From Manis javanica (lineage: Eukaryota > Chordata > Mammalia > Pholidota > Manidae): DNA of 64,000 nt. The number at the start of each line of letters is the position of its first letter. Within the stretch, counting starts at the first letter, position 1. Below, piece by piece: positions 11,364-23,292 of the stretch. Position numbers and translations under genes: made by a program. The notes under the pieces are model-generated. The model was not told the DNA's origin. It worked only from the letters and a program-made list of their open reading frames with translations, and did no database searches. Where the stretch lies: positions 100,612,001 to 100,676,000 of the forward strand of contig NC_133167.1 of NCBI RefSeq assembly GCF_040802235.1, given 5' to 3'.

Positions 11364-14300
11364 GTAAGTATTCTTCTTATCTTCTAAATTCACAACTAAC
11401 CTTGCCCCCCAAAATGGACAAGTGATACACCAAAACAGAGGATGGTACAACTTTGCAAGTGAAAGAGATACAAATACTAATGTAAGATCTAGATTCAGAG
11501 AAATTGCAATAGTTTCCATCTTCCTTCACGAAGAGAAGCTTATTTTAAAAAGAAGCCATGATTTTTGTGAAAAAGACTTTGATTTACACACTTCCTTATG
11601 AAGGGAAACCTTACAATGATTCCTAAGACTCATGAACTCGTCTTGCTCTTTGTTCTATCCACCATGTAGATTCTAGTCACTACAACTCAAAGACACATTC
11701 TTTTTACACATATTTGGAGACCAGGAAAGTGTAAAAGTAGGCCTACAGTGATAAGGAATATATTTCCAAAGGTACATTCTTAGAAGGGTATTTGGAAATG
11801 GCAATATTAAATACTCACTATCATTCAGTTAAATGCCTTTTCACACTTTCAGATTCCCTCTCCTTTCTGATACATAAGCCAAATCAGCCTGAAAGTACTA
11901 CATTCTGTCTTTAAAATTCTTTCTGTGTGTGTCTTTTTCTGCTCCATTTTGCCCATGAGAAATGTACAGTTATCCTCTTCCTACTGGCTACTCCCCCCTC
12001 TGTGAGTCAGGAGCTGGACCCCTGGGAAGAAGCATTTACGGAGCTATACCTTGTCAGGCTACCTGAGCATGCGCAGGGGCGCCTACCATAACAAGTTGCC
12101 AGGGCCTGGTGTGGGGCATGGTACCTCCATCACCAGAGATTCCCTCCTCACGTATCAGACTTGGCACTTGGCTAAAAGCATACTTTTCAGAAACCATCCC
12201 TTGCCTGACACTGGCTCTCACTAAGTACAACCAGAAAGGCTTTCCTGTTAAGGAAACAACTCTGATGAAAAGAATAGGTTGGAAATGAAAATCATGTAAA
12301 ACGGCATTTAACTGGAAAAAATTTAAGTATGACTTAGAATTCTAAAGTTTTGCGTTATTTACTTTTTTCACACAACGATAGGAAAACACCGCAAAAAATA
12401 AATTCTAGGGTTGTTTAGGGTTCCTGCATTGCCAACATGTTACATTCAGCAGCTATGAAGGAGTTTGTGAATTAATCAGTATGTTATGTCACGTTTTAGG
12501 TAATACAGAGTTAATCATTTCAATTGTGGTCATTTAGGTGTTTATGAAACTGCAGAGCTCACAGTGGGGAGAAAGCACATGTACTGTAACCTGCTTTGGA
12601 CACTACAACTTTGCTTATTAAATTTCTATTTGATTACAACTTCAGTTAGTGGGATTAGGGGTGTCGCTTAATCTCTTTCATTTAAAAAATAGATTTTGAG
12701 TGAAAATAGGAACAAAATGTTGCTACAATTCAGAATTACAGTGAAATGTGTTGTAGAAAATGTTGGAAGTTACAGAAAAAGCTTTAAGTCGGGTTGAGCT
12801 TTTCCTATTTAAAAAGGCGAATTTCTTTTTGAGGCATCCTGACACCACCACCATCATTCATCCCACCAATACATCTTTCAAAATAGCATTTTTAGTTGTA
12901 ATGTGACTGCATTTCCTGTCGTGCAACACTGATTTTGAAGGCCAACAGAGGCAGAAGAATTTCTGGAAGGTCTGTTTATGTTTCCACGAAACTCCCAATT
13001 TTTTTTTTTTTGTGGTCTAATTAAACCAGAATGGTAAATAAATTTTGACAAGCACACTGGCTTTCATCATACCAAAGTGAAATAGGAGTTCGTGCCAATT
13101 TTGTATTTTTCTTGGGACCTTGAGATTCTTCAAGCAGCTGGGGTTTTGTGGCCTTAAATAGGCCTGTCTCCGTCAGAGGCTGGAGAGGTCCCTGGCGTAA
13201 GGCTGAAGCCTGGACACCTCAAGCAGAGAATCAGTGTTTCCCAAAGTGAGAGATCGGTGTGTGTCTTAGCAGCCCAGGAGTGACTCTGTCCCTCACATGC
13301 AAAATTGAGAAAGGAACGATGTGGAAATCAACTTTCCCTATAGGTACACAAAACGTACCACCCCTTCACCTGAACAGCCTCAAAATCAAGCTCTTGAAAG
13401 TCAGTCCTTCAACAACAAAATAATTTTTCGGTGTCAACCAGGGCTGGCCCCACGCCAAATTAAGTACTGTCGGTGATCACCACCACCTTGTCTTTCTCAC
13501 CACTGCTCTGCGAGTCTGGCTACCTTTCTCTGCCCTTTTCCACAATCAGAATCAACACAAGACCTTACGAGCCCAATCTCAAAGGAGTGCAAGTGGCTGA
13601 AAAGGTTTACTAGGAGGACAAAATATTAACAGCAAAAAATCTCTCTACTGTTGGATTTTCAGGCTCTGGTACCAGCTGGGGAAGGCAATGTTTTCTAGGG
13701 GAGGATGTTAGATACCACATCTTAGCAACTCCTTCCCAGACCCCTGCCCTGCCCCCACCAAAGCCAACTTGATCCAGTTCCCCAATCTGAAAAAGTTCAT
13801 GGACAGAGAGGGAAACAAATGGAGCCATGTCCCTAATTTACGACATGATGTCTGAGTTCAGGTGATGCAGTAGTTTTATTCCATCTAACTGTCATTATCT
13901 GACTCAAGTGATTAGAAATAAATTATCCTTGTTCCCAAACAGCATCCAATATTATCAGCATTTTAAAGGTAGCTTTATAAAATTCAAAGTGCCCTGAAAT
14001 ATAGTTCTAATTTTCTTACATTGACAGAATTACACAACTGTTATGGCAAAAGCAGAAATAAATCCTCTGATATTTAAAAATCTTCCTCATAATACTGGTA
14101 ATGTTATAGTAGTAATATGAAGTTTTCATGTTAACTGCTTATTAAATGCTTCCCGAATTCCTCAGCTGCTAGAATTTAATTTGTGTCTTCACTTTCCAAA
14201 AGGCCAGTCCATGTTAACATGCATCAATCAATATATGCTATTTATTACCACAGATTCGATATCTGTATCCATTACTGATCAATGTCACCCAAATACATGC

Positions 14301-15146
14301 TCTCCAAGAATTCAGGCAGAGAAAGGAAAGTGTTGGCATTCTATCCACAATTCTCCATTATATAAAATTATTTAAAGAGATGGTTTTTATATCAAACACA
14401 ATTTCTCCAGGATCCCTTTTAAAAAGGAACTTACATCCATAATCTCCTGCTTAAAATAGGCTCAGAAATACCTCAGCATAGAATACATCCACTTAACTTC
14501 ACAGTGAATTACTTCAGATTTTCAAACTCTAAATCCTCAGAAAACACTGATTGAAACTGCAAAACTAAATTGCTTTATTCCTCTTGGTGAAAAAAAAAAA
14601 AAACCTTCTCTGTTACAGTAGTTCCTGCATAGTGACTTAGAAGACATGTGCCTGAGACATTTTCTACATCTCGATTCGGAATCATTTGAAAATTCAACTT
14701 GCATGCCCCAAGTTTTTATTTGTTTCAGATTATGACTAGCTAAAACTGTAATTCCTTCTTGTTATATAGCTGAATGATGTTTATATCACTTCTTTTGTAT
14801 TGGGTACTAGTATTTAATGTCTGAATGATACCCATGACTGCACAACTACATAGCAATTTATAAAAGTTTTTATAAAAGACTTATAAAAGTTAAAATGTTT
14901 TAATCCAACTCATAGATGTTGTAATCTTCCACGAATATTCCTCACTGTCTTTTGGAAATGCTATCAGAGTGATCTAATGCCCATGAAAGTCTAATCTATT
15001 TATGTGCTTACCAAAGACTTAGACTACCTGTTTTCACATGTTAATAAGAACAGAACTGTTTAAGAGTCAAGTGAATATACTATCTTCTATAGTTTTGCAA
15101 AGATGTAAAGATTATTTTAAAAACGCCTCCGTCTGTCCTGTTTAAG
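11364..15146 (+). other. SORBS2: SORBS2 intron, 3.8 kb
   Basis: Unique-looking intronic sequence. A T12 run near 13007 and an A14 run near 14589 are the only simple repeats of note, and I recognise no transposon. It ends in CTGTTTAAG. Confidence 0.6.
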
Positions 15147-15253
15147 GTTTCAGGCTCTGTATAACTATGCTCCTAGGAACGAAGACGAGCTGGAGCTCAG
15201 AGAAAGCGATGTCATCGATGTGATGGAGAAGTGTGACGATGGCTGGTTTGTGG
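15147..15253 (+). CDS. SORBS2: SORBS2 exon, first two thirds of the third SH3 domain
   Basis: This 107-base exon completes the split proline codon and encodes [20 protein letters not shown] and then [16 protein letters not shown]. It shows the SH3 hallmarks in order: the ALYNY ligand-binding motif, the acidic RT loop (NEDELEL), the diverging turn, and the n-Src loop followed by the DDGWFVG tryptophan that packs against PxxP ligands. The donor is G|GTACGC at 15253/15254 (phase 1). In SORBS proteins this domain recruits proline-rich partners such as Abl/Arg kinases and other cytoskeletal regulators. Identity as SORBS2 rests on close agreement with the known SORBS2 C-terminus. Confidence 0.96.
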
Positions 15254-17053
15254 GTACGCAGCCCTTTCCTTCCAGACACGCCTGGCCGTGTCAAGATGTG
15301 CTTGTGCTTGTGCTGGCCCACTTGCATGGCTTGGTGTGATAGGCTTCCTTCGATTTCATTATGCCTTTGATCTTGCATACATTCATATGCACAATGTAAT
15401 CCCGAGGCAATTTAATGTTGCTTAGTATTTTTTTTATTAAGGTATCATTGATGTACACTCTTATGAAGGTTTCACATGAAAAACACTGTGGTTACTACAT
15501 TCACCCATATTATCAAGACCCCCCCATACCCAAATGAAGTCACTGTTCATCCGTGTAGTAAGTAATATCATTTAGTATTTACTGCTTCAGGTGTATGGTT
15601 TTCTGCTAGTTTTATTTCCATTTCAACCTAGAAGAGAAAAGCACCAACCAGGAAAGACTAAGACCTAAGAACAATAATAACAATGTTCCCTAGACGAGAA
15701 ATATTAATACTCTGTTCAGTGGAGAATGTTATGTTAGCTGTCAGCAGTAAAGATCTAATTTGAGAAAAAGGATATGAGGTGAGCAACGCACACACTTATA
15801 GGTCTAATGTGGAGCTAAATGTCCAACGATCCCCCTTAGCTTTAATTTGTGGTGGAAGCATAGAGAAGTTCCACTCTTCCTACTGAAAAGACTGCCCCAG
15901 TCTTACCATCTGAAAAGAAGACTAGAGTTTTTGTGAGAAAACACTGATAGACAAGAGTGTCATATAACTGGACACAGACGAAAGGGGTGAGAAAAAATCA
16001 GGGCGTAGGAGAAGGAAGCAGGCAAAAGAGGAGGGAAGGAGGGCTTTCCATAGACAGGCCATGGGGACGGATAACCAGAGATCAAAGGTCACATTTGCAG
16101 CCCCTTACCCCTGCCTCTGTTAATATTAATTCCCCCATTTAGAAGAAAACAAAAAGGGCTTAACTTACACAGGGAGAAAGAAAATCAGTCATCAAACCAG
16201 GAAAGTAAGTTCCCAGAGTGTTAATGAGAAATGAAAACTAGCGACCCTGCTCACTCTGAGCTGGAAGTCCTAAGGGAGATGTAGTGCACGCCTTTTACTC
16301 TAAGTGTGAAAGGAATTGTTATTTGAAACCAGAAGTGATCGTAATGATTCCATTTGTGCCTTTGGTTTCACTTCTTATATTAAATCACGTGTACTGACAG
16401 AATCCCCGTCCACAAATAGCAGTGGTCTTCTTTTTTCTGTAGTTATTTGGTAAACTGTTCAAATCTACATTTCATTAAGGACTCTGCCAGTGCTGTGCGG
16501 ACATGACGGATGTGACGTTCAGTGTGATCTTCCATTAGATAATGAACTGGGTAGTGACCGTGTCCCCGATAATGCACTGCTGCCGCCCCTGTGTTGGGGA
16601 GGTCTGACAGGCCTCTTGCTCGCCCAGCCAAGCCTTGCTGTCCTAGTTTTCTAGCCCATCTATCACATGCCAGCCTCGTCCTTATTTGAAGATTGTGCTT
16701 CCGACCGCTCTTCCCACGCCATTCCTCTCATCGGGCAGCCGTGGGAGTGAACTATCATTTAACTATCATTATACTTAAAAACCCGCCTCCTCAGCAGGAC
16801 GCTCTTTCCCTTCAGCCCGAGAGGCTGAGGTCTCTGTTCAGCCTAGTGGAAGGGCAGTTTGAACATAAGAGGCAATGAAGGCATCACGCGGTAGAGATAG
16901 AACTGCTGGCTTTGTCTCCCTGTGGTCTTAAAGTGGGTTTTCTTTCTCCTTGTCCAAACCCTGCGGTGCGTGCCGTCTAAGTGAGGCATTTTCAAGCCCA
17001 CGTGCAGCTGAGATTTCACTGTTGTTGGTTTCCTTTGTCGCTTCTATTTGCAG
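15254..17053 (+). other. SORBS2: Last SORBS2 intron
   Basis: 1.8 kb holding one antisense L1 3' fragment (listed) and otherwise unique sequence. It ends in CTTCTATTTGCAG. Confidence 0.7.
15429..15565 (-). repeat. L1 3'UTR fragment, antisense
   Basis: A T-run followed by 'attaaggtatcattgat', then 'acactcttatgaaggtttca' and a 'gtgtagtaag' end, is the reversed tail of a comparatively young, lineage-specific L1. I associate this tail with pangolin genomes from memory, and cannot verify that here. Confidence 0.65.
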
Positions 17054-17115
17054 GAACGTCAAGAAGAACCAAGTTTTTTGGTACTTTTCCCGGAAACTAT
17101 GTCAAGAGGCTGTGA
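17054..17115 (+). CDS. SORBS2: SORBS2 last coding exon (end of third SH3 and stop)
   Basis: After a TTTGCAG acceptor, the segment reads (G)[19 protein letters not shown] and TGA (17113-17115). GTFPGNYV is the conserved beta-strand/3-10 helix motif closing an SH3 fold, and the domain ends only a few residues before the stop. This is the canonical SORBS2 C-terminus. SORBS2 (ArgBP2) is an adaptor with an N-terminal SoHo domain and three C-terminal SH3 domains, acting at Z-discs, stress fibres and adhesion sites. The SoHo domain and the first two SH3 domains lie outside the window. Confidence 0.97.
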
Positions 17116-17660
17116 ATCACTCTCCCTCCTTATTTATGCCGCGTTTCAGCACATCTGTGGAACCTGGTCCGAAAGATCCCGCAGACCTCCCGCTGTCTTC
17201 TGGTTTCCAAGGGAGTCACCCACCATCACCATGTCCACCTGCCACTACGCCACCGGCAGAGTGACCGCGGCGGCTGGGCTCTGGGCCGCGTGGCCGACTT
17301 GCTTCTGCATCAAAGTGCATTTTTCTGCTTTCCGCTCTGGACTTTGAGGAAACGGTAGGGGGGATCGCAGAAAGAAAATCACCACTCTTAAAAAGGGTTA
17401 ACTGAAAAAGAAAGTGTCTCGAGGAGGATCTCCAGTCTACGTTGGATGATATTTTCCCCCCAGAAAACCAGAAGTTTGTTTATTACTAAATGCTGTGGTT
17501 TGCATTTTCACATTCTTAGCTTGGCAGTAAATTTTCCTTTTTCACGAGTTTGCCTAGTGTCCTGGTTTACACGATATGACAACTGTACTTCAGCTATTGT
17601 TTGCCTGCACTTACATGTTGTAATATGCACAGTGATAATAAAATCTAAGCAAGGGTAGGA
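17116..17660 (+). other. SORBS2: SORBS2 3' untranslated region
   Basis: Transcribed tail from the stop codon to the inferred cleavage point about 15-20 bases past the AATAAA at 17637. A T/GT-rich element (GTGTGATGTTGTAG) follows at about 17677. The exact cleavage base is inferred. Confidence 0.75.
17637..17642 (+). terminator. SORBS2: SORBS2 polyadenylation signal AATAAA
   Basis: Canonical hexamer 522 bases after the stop codon, followed by a GU-rich downstream element at about 17677-17700. Confidence 0.8.
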
Positions 17661-20160
17661 AAGTTAATTCGGATGAGTGTGATGTTGTAGATTGAATGTG
17701 AGGTTTCAAACAGGAGTCATTTCCTGCAGTTTTTTTTTTGTGCTTTTTAGAAGTGCAAAGAGTAAGTGAATACGAGCCTTTGGTAATAATCATGAGACTA
17801 TAAGAGGTTTAGCTAGACTACAGAAAAAAAACAAACTATTGTGTTGTAAAGTTGCGATGCTATTTTATATTAAAATGTAATAATCAGCATCATGAACAAT
17901 GAGCTCTTAGTGTTTTATTTATCTGACAAAGTTTTTAAAAAAGCAGTGTTAGTGAGAGGCGCAAAGAATTATTCTAACATAGACATTTGAAAGTCTCTGT
18001 AAACAATATTTGTAGGTAAGATTTCACTCACGAGGTACACATATACATTTACGATTGTCAGAGAACAATCCATCTGATATGTTGTACATTTTATGGAAAT
18101 CTAAAAGAATCCCACACATTGTTTTATAGAAATAGAGTACTTCAGTAGCATCACAAGTATGAAAGCTGGTTTTAGCAAGAATTATGAGCAATACAATTAT
18201 TTTTACTATGATAATTATTTTTCTTCTGTGGAACTCAGAATCCTGGCTACATTTGAAGACAGGAATATGTTGAGCCTGATTTTCCTGGTATATGTAAAAT
18301 ACATCCTCAAAATACATTAGGCACTTTTCAGAGGCAATGTTAAATCATTCAGGTTCTATTTTATGCCCTGAAGTAGGAATTTTCTAAATGATATTGGAAC
18401 CTGGAAGACTCAGTGTGGTTAACAGTGCCTGAATTACACAGACCCCAAGAGCTAGCTTTGCATTTCCTATGACTTTGCATAAAAACTCTTCATATTTGGA
18501 TCTTGGGCACCTTACAGATAAAACTTTTTATGACATTTCTTTTGTGGGTAGCGAGTCATCTTTTCACAATGTATGCAGACTCTAGAATTTTGGACATATG
18601 TTTGCTCTTTTTTTTGTACAGACTATTTAGCGGTTGAGAAAATGGGAATTTCCTAATTTGGCCTTTATCCTTCACTTAAACTGGGCTACAGTACTTCCCA
18701 CAGATTAGCCTTTATATACTCTGCAGATCACAAGTACGCCTTGATAGTGCACTTTTGTAAGATGTGGAAGATCTTAGCAGCCAAACTGAAATGCACTTAA
18801 ATACTCATCACAGAGGAATTTCACTAAGCAGACGGTAAAGAAATGTCTTTGAGTAGCCTACCTTGATTACTGTCAAGTTCACAACCAGCTTTATATTTTA
18901 AAGGCTCTGGGTTTGAAAGTAAGTCAACTGCATGCAGCTTTGCTGACAAATGAGTACTTATCTTTGATGCCATTTATGAGAAAAGACTTCAGTAGCTGTT
19001 GCCTGTCATATTTAAGAAAAATTACTGTTTCTACTCTCTGTATCTGATTTTAAAAGGAAAAATATTCATGCCTGACTTTCAGGTAACTGACTTTGAATTC
19101 TTACAGCAAAGGTCATTGTGTTTTTCTTGAATAGACACCTAATAAATTTTGCTTGGAAGCATACTTCAGTTTTTCTTCTTGACATTTATCCTGAAGAGAA
19201 TCGTGTATTTGATCCCAATTTGTGTAAAAAATTAAGAGAAAATTACATTTGCTCTGTGTTTTCTTGGTGTACAAATAGAGAAAAGATTATCTGCATCAGC
19301 TCAAAGGAGAAATATTTTTTAAACCCACCACTAAAGCTCATTTGCTAAGTATTCTTTGGCTAAAAATTGCTCTTTGGCCATAACACCATATTTTAAAATA
19401 TTTCTGCATCAAAAACAGCCATTTTTTCCAAGGAGAAGTTAATTACAAGAAGTTGTAAGCCCTTTCCCAATTTGACAACCTTGAATTTTAAAATCCTTGC
19501 CCTAAACAGCTTTTTCACCACTGGCATGGCAGATTGGAAATACCACAAGCTTTCAATGAATTTCAAATGATGCGCTCCAGTTCTGTAGCATTCCTTTCTC
19601 TCACACAAGCAGTAGATAGCTATCTTCCCTGCTTGCATCCTTTCTAAAACACTTTGGACCTTTCTGGCTCTATGTGCTTCAACTGACTTTCACACCTATC
19701 CCTCAAACACTGAGAAACACGTACATTCCTCTGCTGGCAATTCATTTAGCAAAGATGTCGTGTGCTTCCCCTCATACCCACCCTGATCCCTCTAGTCCAT
19801 TGGATAATTTCCACTATATATTAGCTTCCCACCAAAGCATATTCCCTCTGGGTCAAGAATATGCTCCATAATATTCTTTTATTCCTGTTTTTATCTGAGC
19901 ATTCACAGTTAATGGTAACTAAGTTCATCTGAATCTGATGAAGTTTGGGATGCTCTCTTGGGCACTGAGAGGTTGCTTCTCTTTGCTCTCAAGTGAGTCT
20001 GTTGCCAAATGATCAACATTCTAAAATATAAGCCTGGGATTTTGAAAACACATGCAGCAAAATCTGATTTCCTTGTTCTGCCTGAGAATTAATCATTTTT
20101 ACTTTGTAAATTCCACCAAGATGCAGCAGCAGCTTTATCAAAGCTGTGGGCTCAGGAGGC
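17661..20160. other. Intergenic, no recognisable feature
   Basis: AT-rich unique-looking sequence downstream of SORBS2. Short open stretches exist on both strands but none shows splice context or a recognisable family. Confidence 0.5.
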
Positions 20161-20310
20161 CCTGAAAGCTTTGCAGTTTGCCCAGATTTCTGTCACAGCC
20201 ACTGCGGGGCCCTGAAAGCTTTGCAGTTTGCCCAGATTTCTGTCACAGCCACTGCGGGGCCCTGAAAGCTTTGCAGTTTGCCCAGATTTCTGTCACAGCC
20301 ACTGCGGGGC
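20161..20310. repeat. Minisatellite: three perfect 50-bp tandem copies
   Basis: Units start at 20161, 20211 and 20261 with cctgaaagctttgcagtttg and end in cactgcggggc. The three copies are identical base for base, which implies recent duplication or homogenisation. The flanks (ggcccagagcagctg) do not continue the repeat. Confidence 0.97.
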
Positions 20311-21097
20311 CCAGAGCAGCTGCAGCCACAGTTTGACACCCCGTCATGCTTCCTCATTGTGGATGCCAGGATTCTGGATGGAATGTTGAATTAGTTTTTG
20401 CTTCAGAATTGTTTAATGCTTAGTAAGCTATTTTACTTGACTTCATGTCAATGTGCACTATCATTATACACCAGAAATTATTTAACACATCTCATTTATG
20501 TCACAGAAGCCATCCTTCATAGGTAGAGTAGGATCCATTTGTTGTGAATGTAATACAGTGAAGCCCAAAAAGCATTGTCTCTACTCCTCAGCCCTTCTGT
20601 GCTGTGGACTCACATCGTACACTAACTGGCCACCCAGGTCAATGGAATGGCAGCAGGAAGGGGCCCTCTGATATTTTATCTGCCAAATTCTAATCCCTCC
20701 TTTAGCTATGCCCTCACTAAAAACAGGCATACTCCTTTCCTATTTGCTGGAAAGAACTAGTTTGAGTAACTGTCTGCTTCCATGATCATTCACTACTTGA
20801 ATCTCTCTGCATAGGTGGTCACTTGGTGTGGCCTGATAATTTCTTCCTACCATCTTCCAGATCTCAGCCACAGAAAGCAATACTCTTAAAAGAATCATTC
20901 GATTAAATAGACTAAGCACTCTGTAAGCTTACCAAGAGGCTGTTCATTTGAGGATTTAATTATTTCATCCACCTTCTAGATTGTAGCCCTCTAGCAATTG
21001 TTAATGCAACAATTATGATTTTAAAATATTTACTCATCACGGATGACTGGGTCAGACTACATGCCGAGTTTGGCATTTTTAATATAAGGTCTATACC
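20311..21097. other. Intergenic, no recognisable feature
   Basis: Unique-looking sequence without convincing exon or transposon signatures. Confidence 0.45.
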
Positions 21098-21215
21098 ATG
21101 GGTTGGCGAACTATTGCCTATGGGTCAAAATTAGCCTGCTACCTACTTTTTTATGACCTGCAAGTTAAGAATGGTTTATACAGATAAATGTGGGCAATCA
21201 ATTTGATGATAGGGA
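21098..21215 (+). repeat. DNA transposon-like end (hAT type, tentative)
   Basis: 'gggttggcgaactattgcct' followed by 'gggtcaaaattagcctgct' resembles the end of a common mammalian hAT-derived element ('ggtcagcaaactatggccc'). Confidence 0.45.
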
Positions 21216-21384
21216 ACACTAACTTTGAACCTTAATTAAGGGAAATGTCTCCTCAGAAAAGAAATCTCTTTTTTTATTAGAAAAACTTTATCCTACTGTT
21301 ATTATATTTTATCATCAATAAAAAATAGGTGGAGATTTGTTTTCTCCTTGGTATGTAGGTATGTATATAATAGCCTCAATTTTG

Positions 21385-21545
21385 CATGTGTTCCACGTCT
21401 TCTTCACAACAAATCTAAGAGGAAATCTGTGCCCACTTTATAGATGAAGAAGCAGAGGCTCTAAGAACATAAACAAAATACGTGATGGAAATTAGATTCA
21501 GAATCTGGTGTGTCTGCCTCCCAAGCCTTTACTCTTTCTACTAAG
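21385..21545 (-). repeat. MIR SINE, antisense
   Basis: A reversed MIR core with cactttatagatgaagaagc and a final 'ctgcctcccaagcctttact' tail in the expected order. Confidence 0.6.
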
Positions 21546-22339
21546 CCATCCAAGCTTGATATGAAACAGCTACACCCATTTACCCCCTTCCCTCCCCACC
21601 ATCTTCACAAACTCTGTTGTCACGAATAGCCAGCCACTCAAGACAGCATCTCGCTGTGCGCAGGATGACAAGGAAGTGGTAGCTGCTCAGCCCAGCATGG
21701 TAGTGTTTCCCTGAGGAAGCTAACTTTGGTTTCTGAAAAATATGCAGTAACCAGTGACGATATAATTTCAATTATTGACATGTTTCAACTGAGTGTGAGC
21801 CTGCCCATGAACTGTGATTCATGAAGGCCCCAGAGGCTGCTGCCCATGAGCCACCTTGGCAGCTGGTGTGCTTCGGGAGGGGCTTTTGGTGTTGCTGAAC
21901 CCCTTGGAGACAGGCGACTCAGATGCTCTGGGGACACTGTGTGCCTGTTGAACATCTTTCCAATATTCCAAGCCCCAGGATCGCTTCTCTGCTGGCTGGC
22001 TGGCTAAGTGACCCAGAGCCTTAGCTCACTGCTAAATTCAGCCCCTCCGTAGCTCAGGAAAGTTCCATTTGAGCTCATGCACATACATGTATCTTGATCC
22101 AAGAAAACTTTCAGTCCAAGACAGAAATCTGCCTGGCCAATCTTCACCTGTTCCTTTGGGGTTTCTTGTTTCATCCTTTTCCCTAAAATATGATGGGTGA
22201 CTCAGTTGCCCCAGTGTCTTCCAAAAATAAGTGCCATTTCAAACAAAAGTCTTATTACCATGAACAACACACGTGGACAGGTATCAAATCTTACACTGAT
22301 TTTATAGAAATCTTGAGAATGATTTTTTAAAGCACTTTT
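21546..22339. other. Intergenic, no recognisable feature
   Basis: Unique-looking, slightly GC-richer sequence. No exon or transposon recognised. Confidence 0.4.
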
Positions 22340-22494
22340 TCTTTCTTAATTACACCCGCAAGAGACACTTATTGTAGGAAATACTAGAAAATGTAAATGA
22401 GCAAAAAGAAGAAATACAGAATCACTAAGAGTCCCACTTAGGGTAAAGATGATGATACTTTGGAACCTTTCAGAGTGTTTTCTGCACATGCATG

Positions 22495-22541
<47 letters not shown>

Positions 22542-22610
22542 TACATAGGCAAAAGCAGGTTCATATTGAACAGAAGCCTTTATACCTTGCATTTAGTATT
22601 GAGCAGGACC
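22340..22610 (-). repeat. Old L1M 3' end, antisense, interrupted by a TG repeat
   Basis: 'gaaaatgtaaatgagcaaaa' and 'gatgatgatactttggaacc' match the reversed 3' end of old L1M elements. A long TG tract has expanded inside it. Confidence 0.5.
22499..22539. repeat. (TG)n microsatellite
   Basis: About 20 uninterrupted TG units. Confidence 0.97.
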
Positions 22611-22849
22611 CTGAAAAAAGGCGAATAAATCATGTTTTCAGGTCAATTTGACATTATTAAGGTTTATAGAAAGATTGAAGAAAAATCAAAGTCAACCCCC
22701 AAGATTCATGAACATGGAATTTATTCAAAACCAAAAGGCACAAAGTACAGAATTGCCACTAAGCTAGAAAATCTGGCAGAATTTTAGGAATTGGAGCGGA
22801 AATTTTAAAAAATGAAGAGAAAAGAAAATAATATTTAGTATTTCCCTAC

Positions 22850-23012
22850 CATAAGCCATCCTATGCATTAGGACAGAGACTGACACAGAGAAAAGACCAT
22901 GTAAAGACTCAGCAAGAAGACAGCCATCCACAAGCCAAGGAGAAAGACCTCCAGAAGAAACCAAACCTACTGACACCTTGATCTTGGATCTGTAGTCTCC
23001 AAAAAGGTGAGG
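22850..23012 (+). repeat. LTR fragment of MaLR/MLT1 type
   Basis: 'ccacaagccaaggagaaaga', 'cagaagaaaccaaacctact' and 'gacaccttgatcttggatct' follow the order of the 3' half of MaLR-type LTRs. No open reading frame is associated. Confidence 0.5.
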
Positions 23013-23233
23013 AAAGGCCACTCACCTCCACCCACTCCTCCTCTGCTTCCCAATTCTCAGTGGGTGATAAATGCAGAACAAATAAATATCTTGCTCCAGA
23101 TGTGACAATTGCAATCCTCCCCTCCCAACTCGGTCCTCAACTTGGAATTGAATAAAAAGCAAGATATAACAAGGATAATTTTTTAGTAGTTCACACTATG
23201 CCTTCTCAAAGAATAGAACCCTCAACCCTCCCC

Positions 23234-23247
23234 TGCACATGTGCGCG

Positions 23248-23290
<43 letters not shown>
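23234..23290. repeat. Alternating purine-pyrimidine tract (CG)n(CA)n
   Basis: 57 bases of unbroken R-Y alternation: TGCACATG, then CG units, then a long CA run. This is a classic Z-DNA-prone composition. Confidence 0.95.

Positions 23291-23292
<2 letters not shown>

Noticed and set aside
16950..17347. Two longer + strand frames over the last SORBS2 exon (104 and 99 codons)
   Set aside because: They are in other frames or read through the intron. The true frame is fixed by the 15253 donor phase and ends ...NYVKRL-stop at 17113.
20161..20310. Regular 50-bp repeats considered as a CRISPR-like array
   Set aside because: The copies abut without spacers and the host is a mammal; this is a tandem minisatellite.
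22346..22564. Minus-strand frame with a His-Thr run
   Set aside because: Produced by translating the TG microsatellite.
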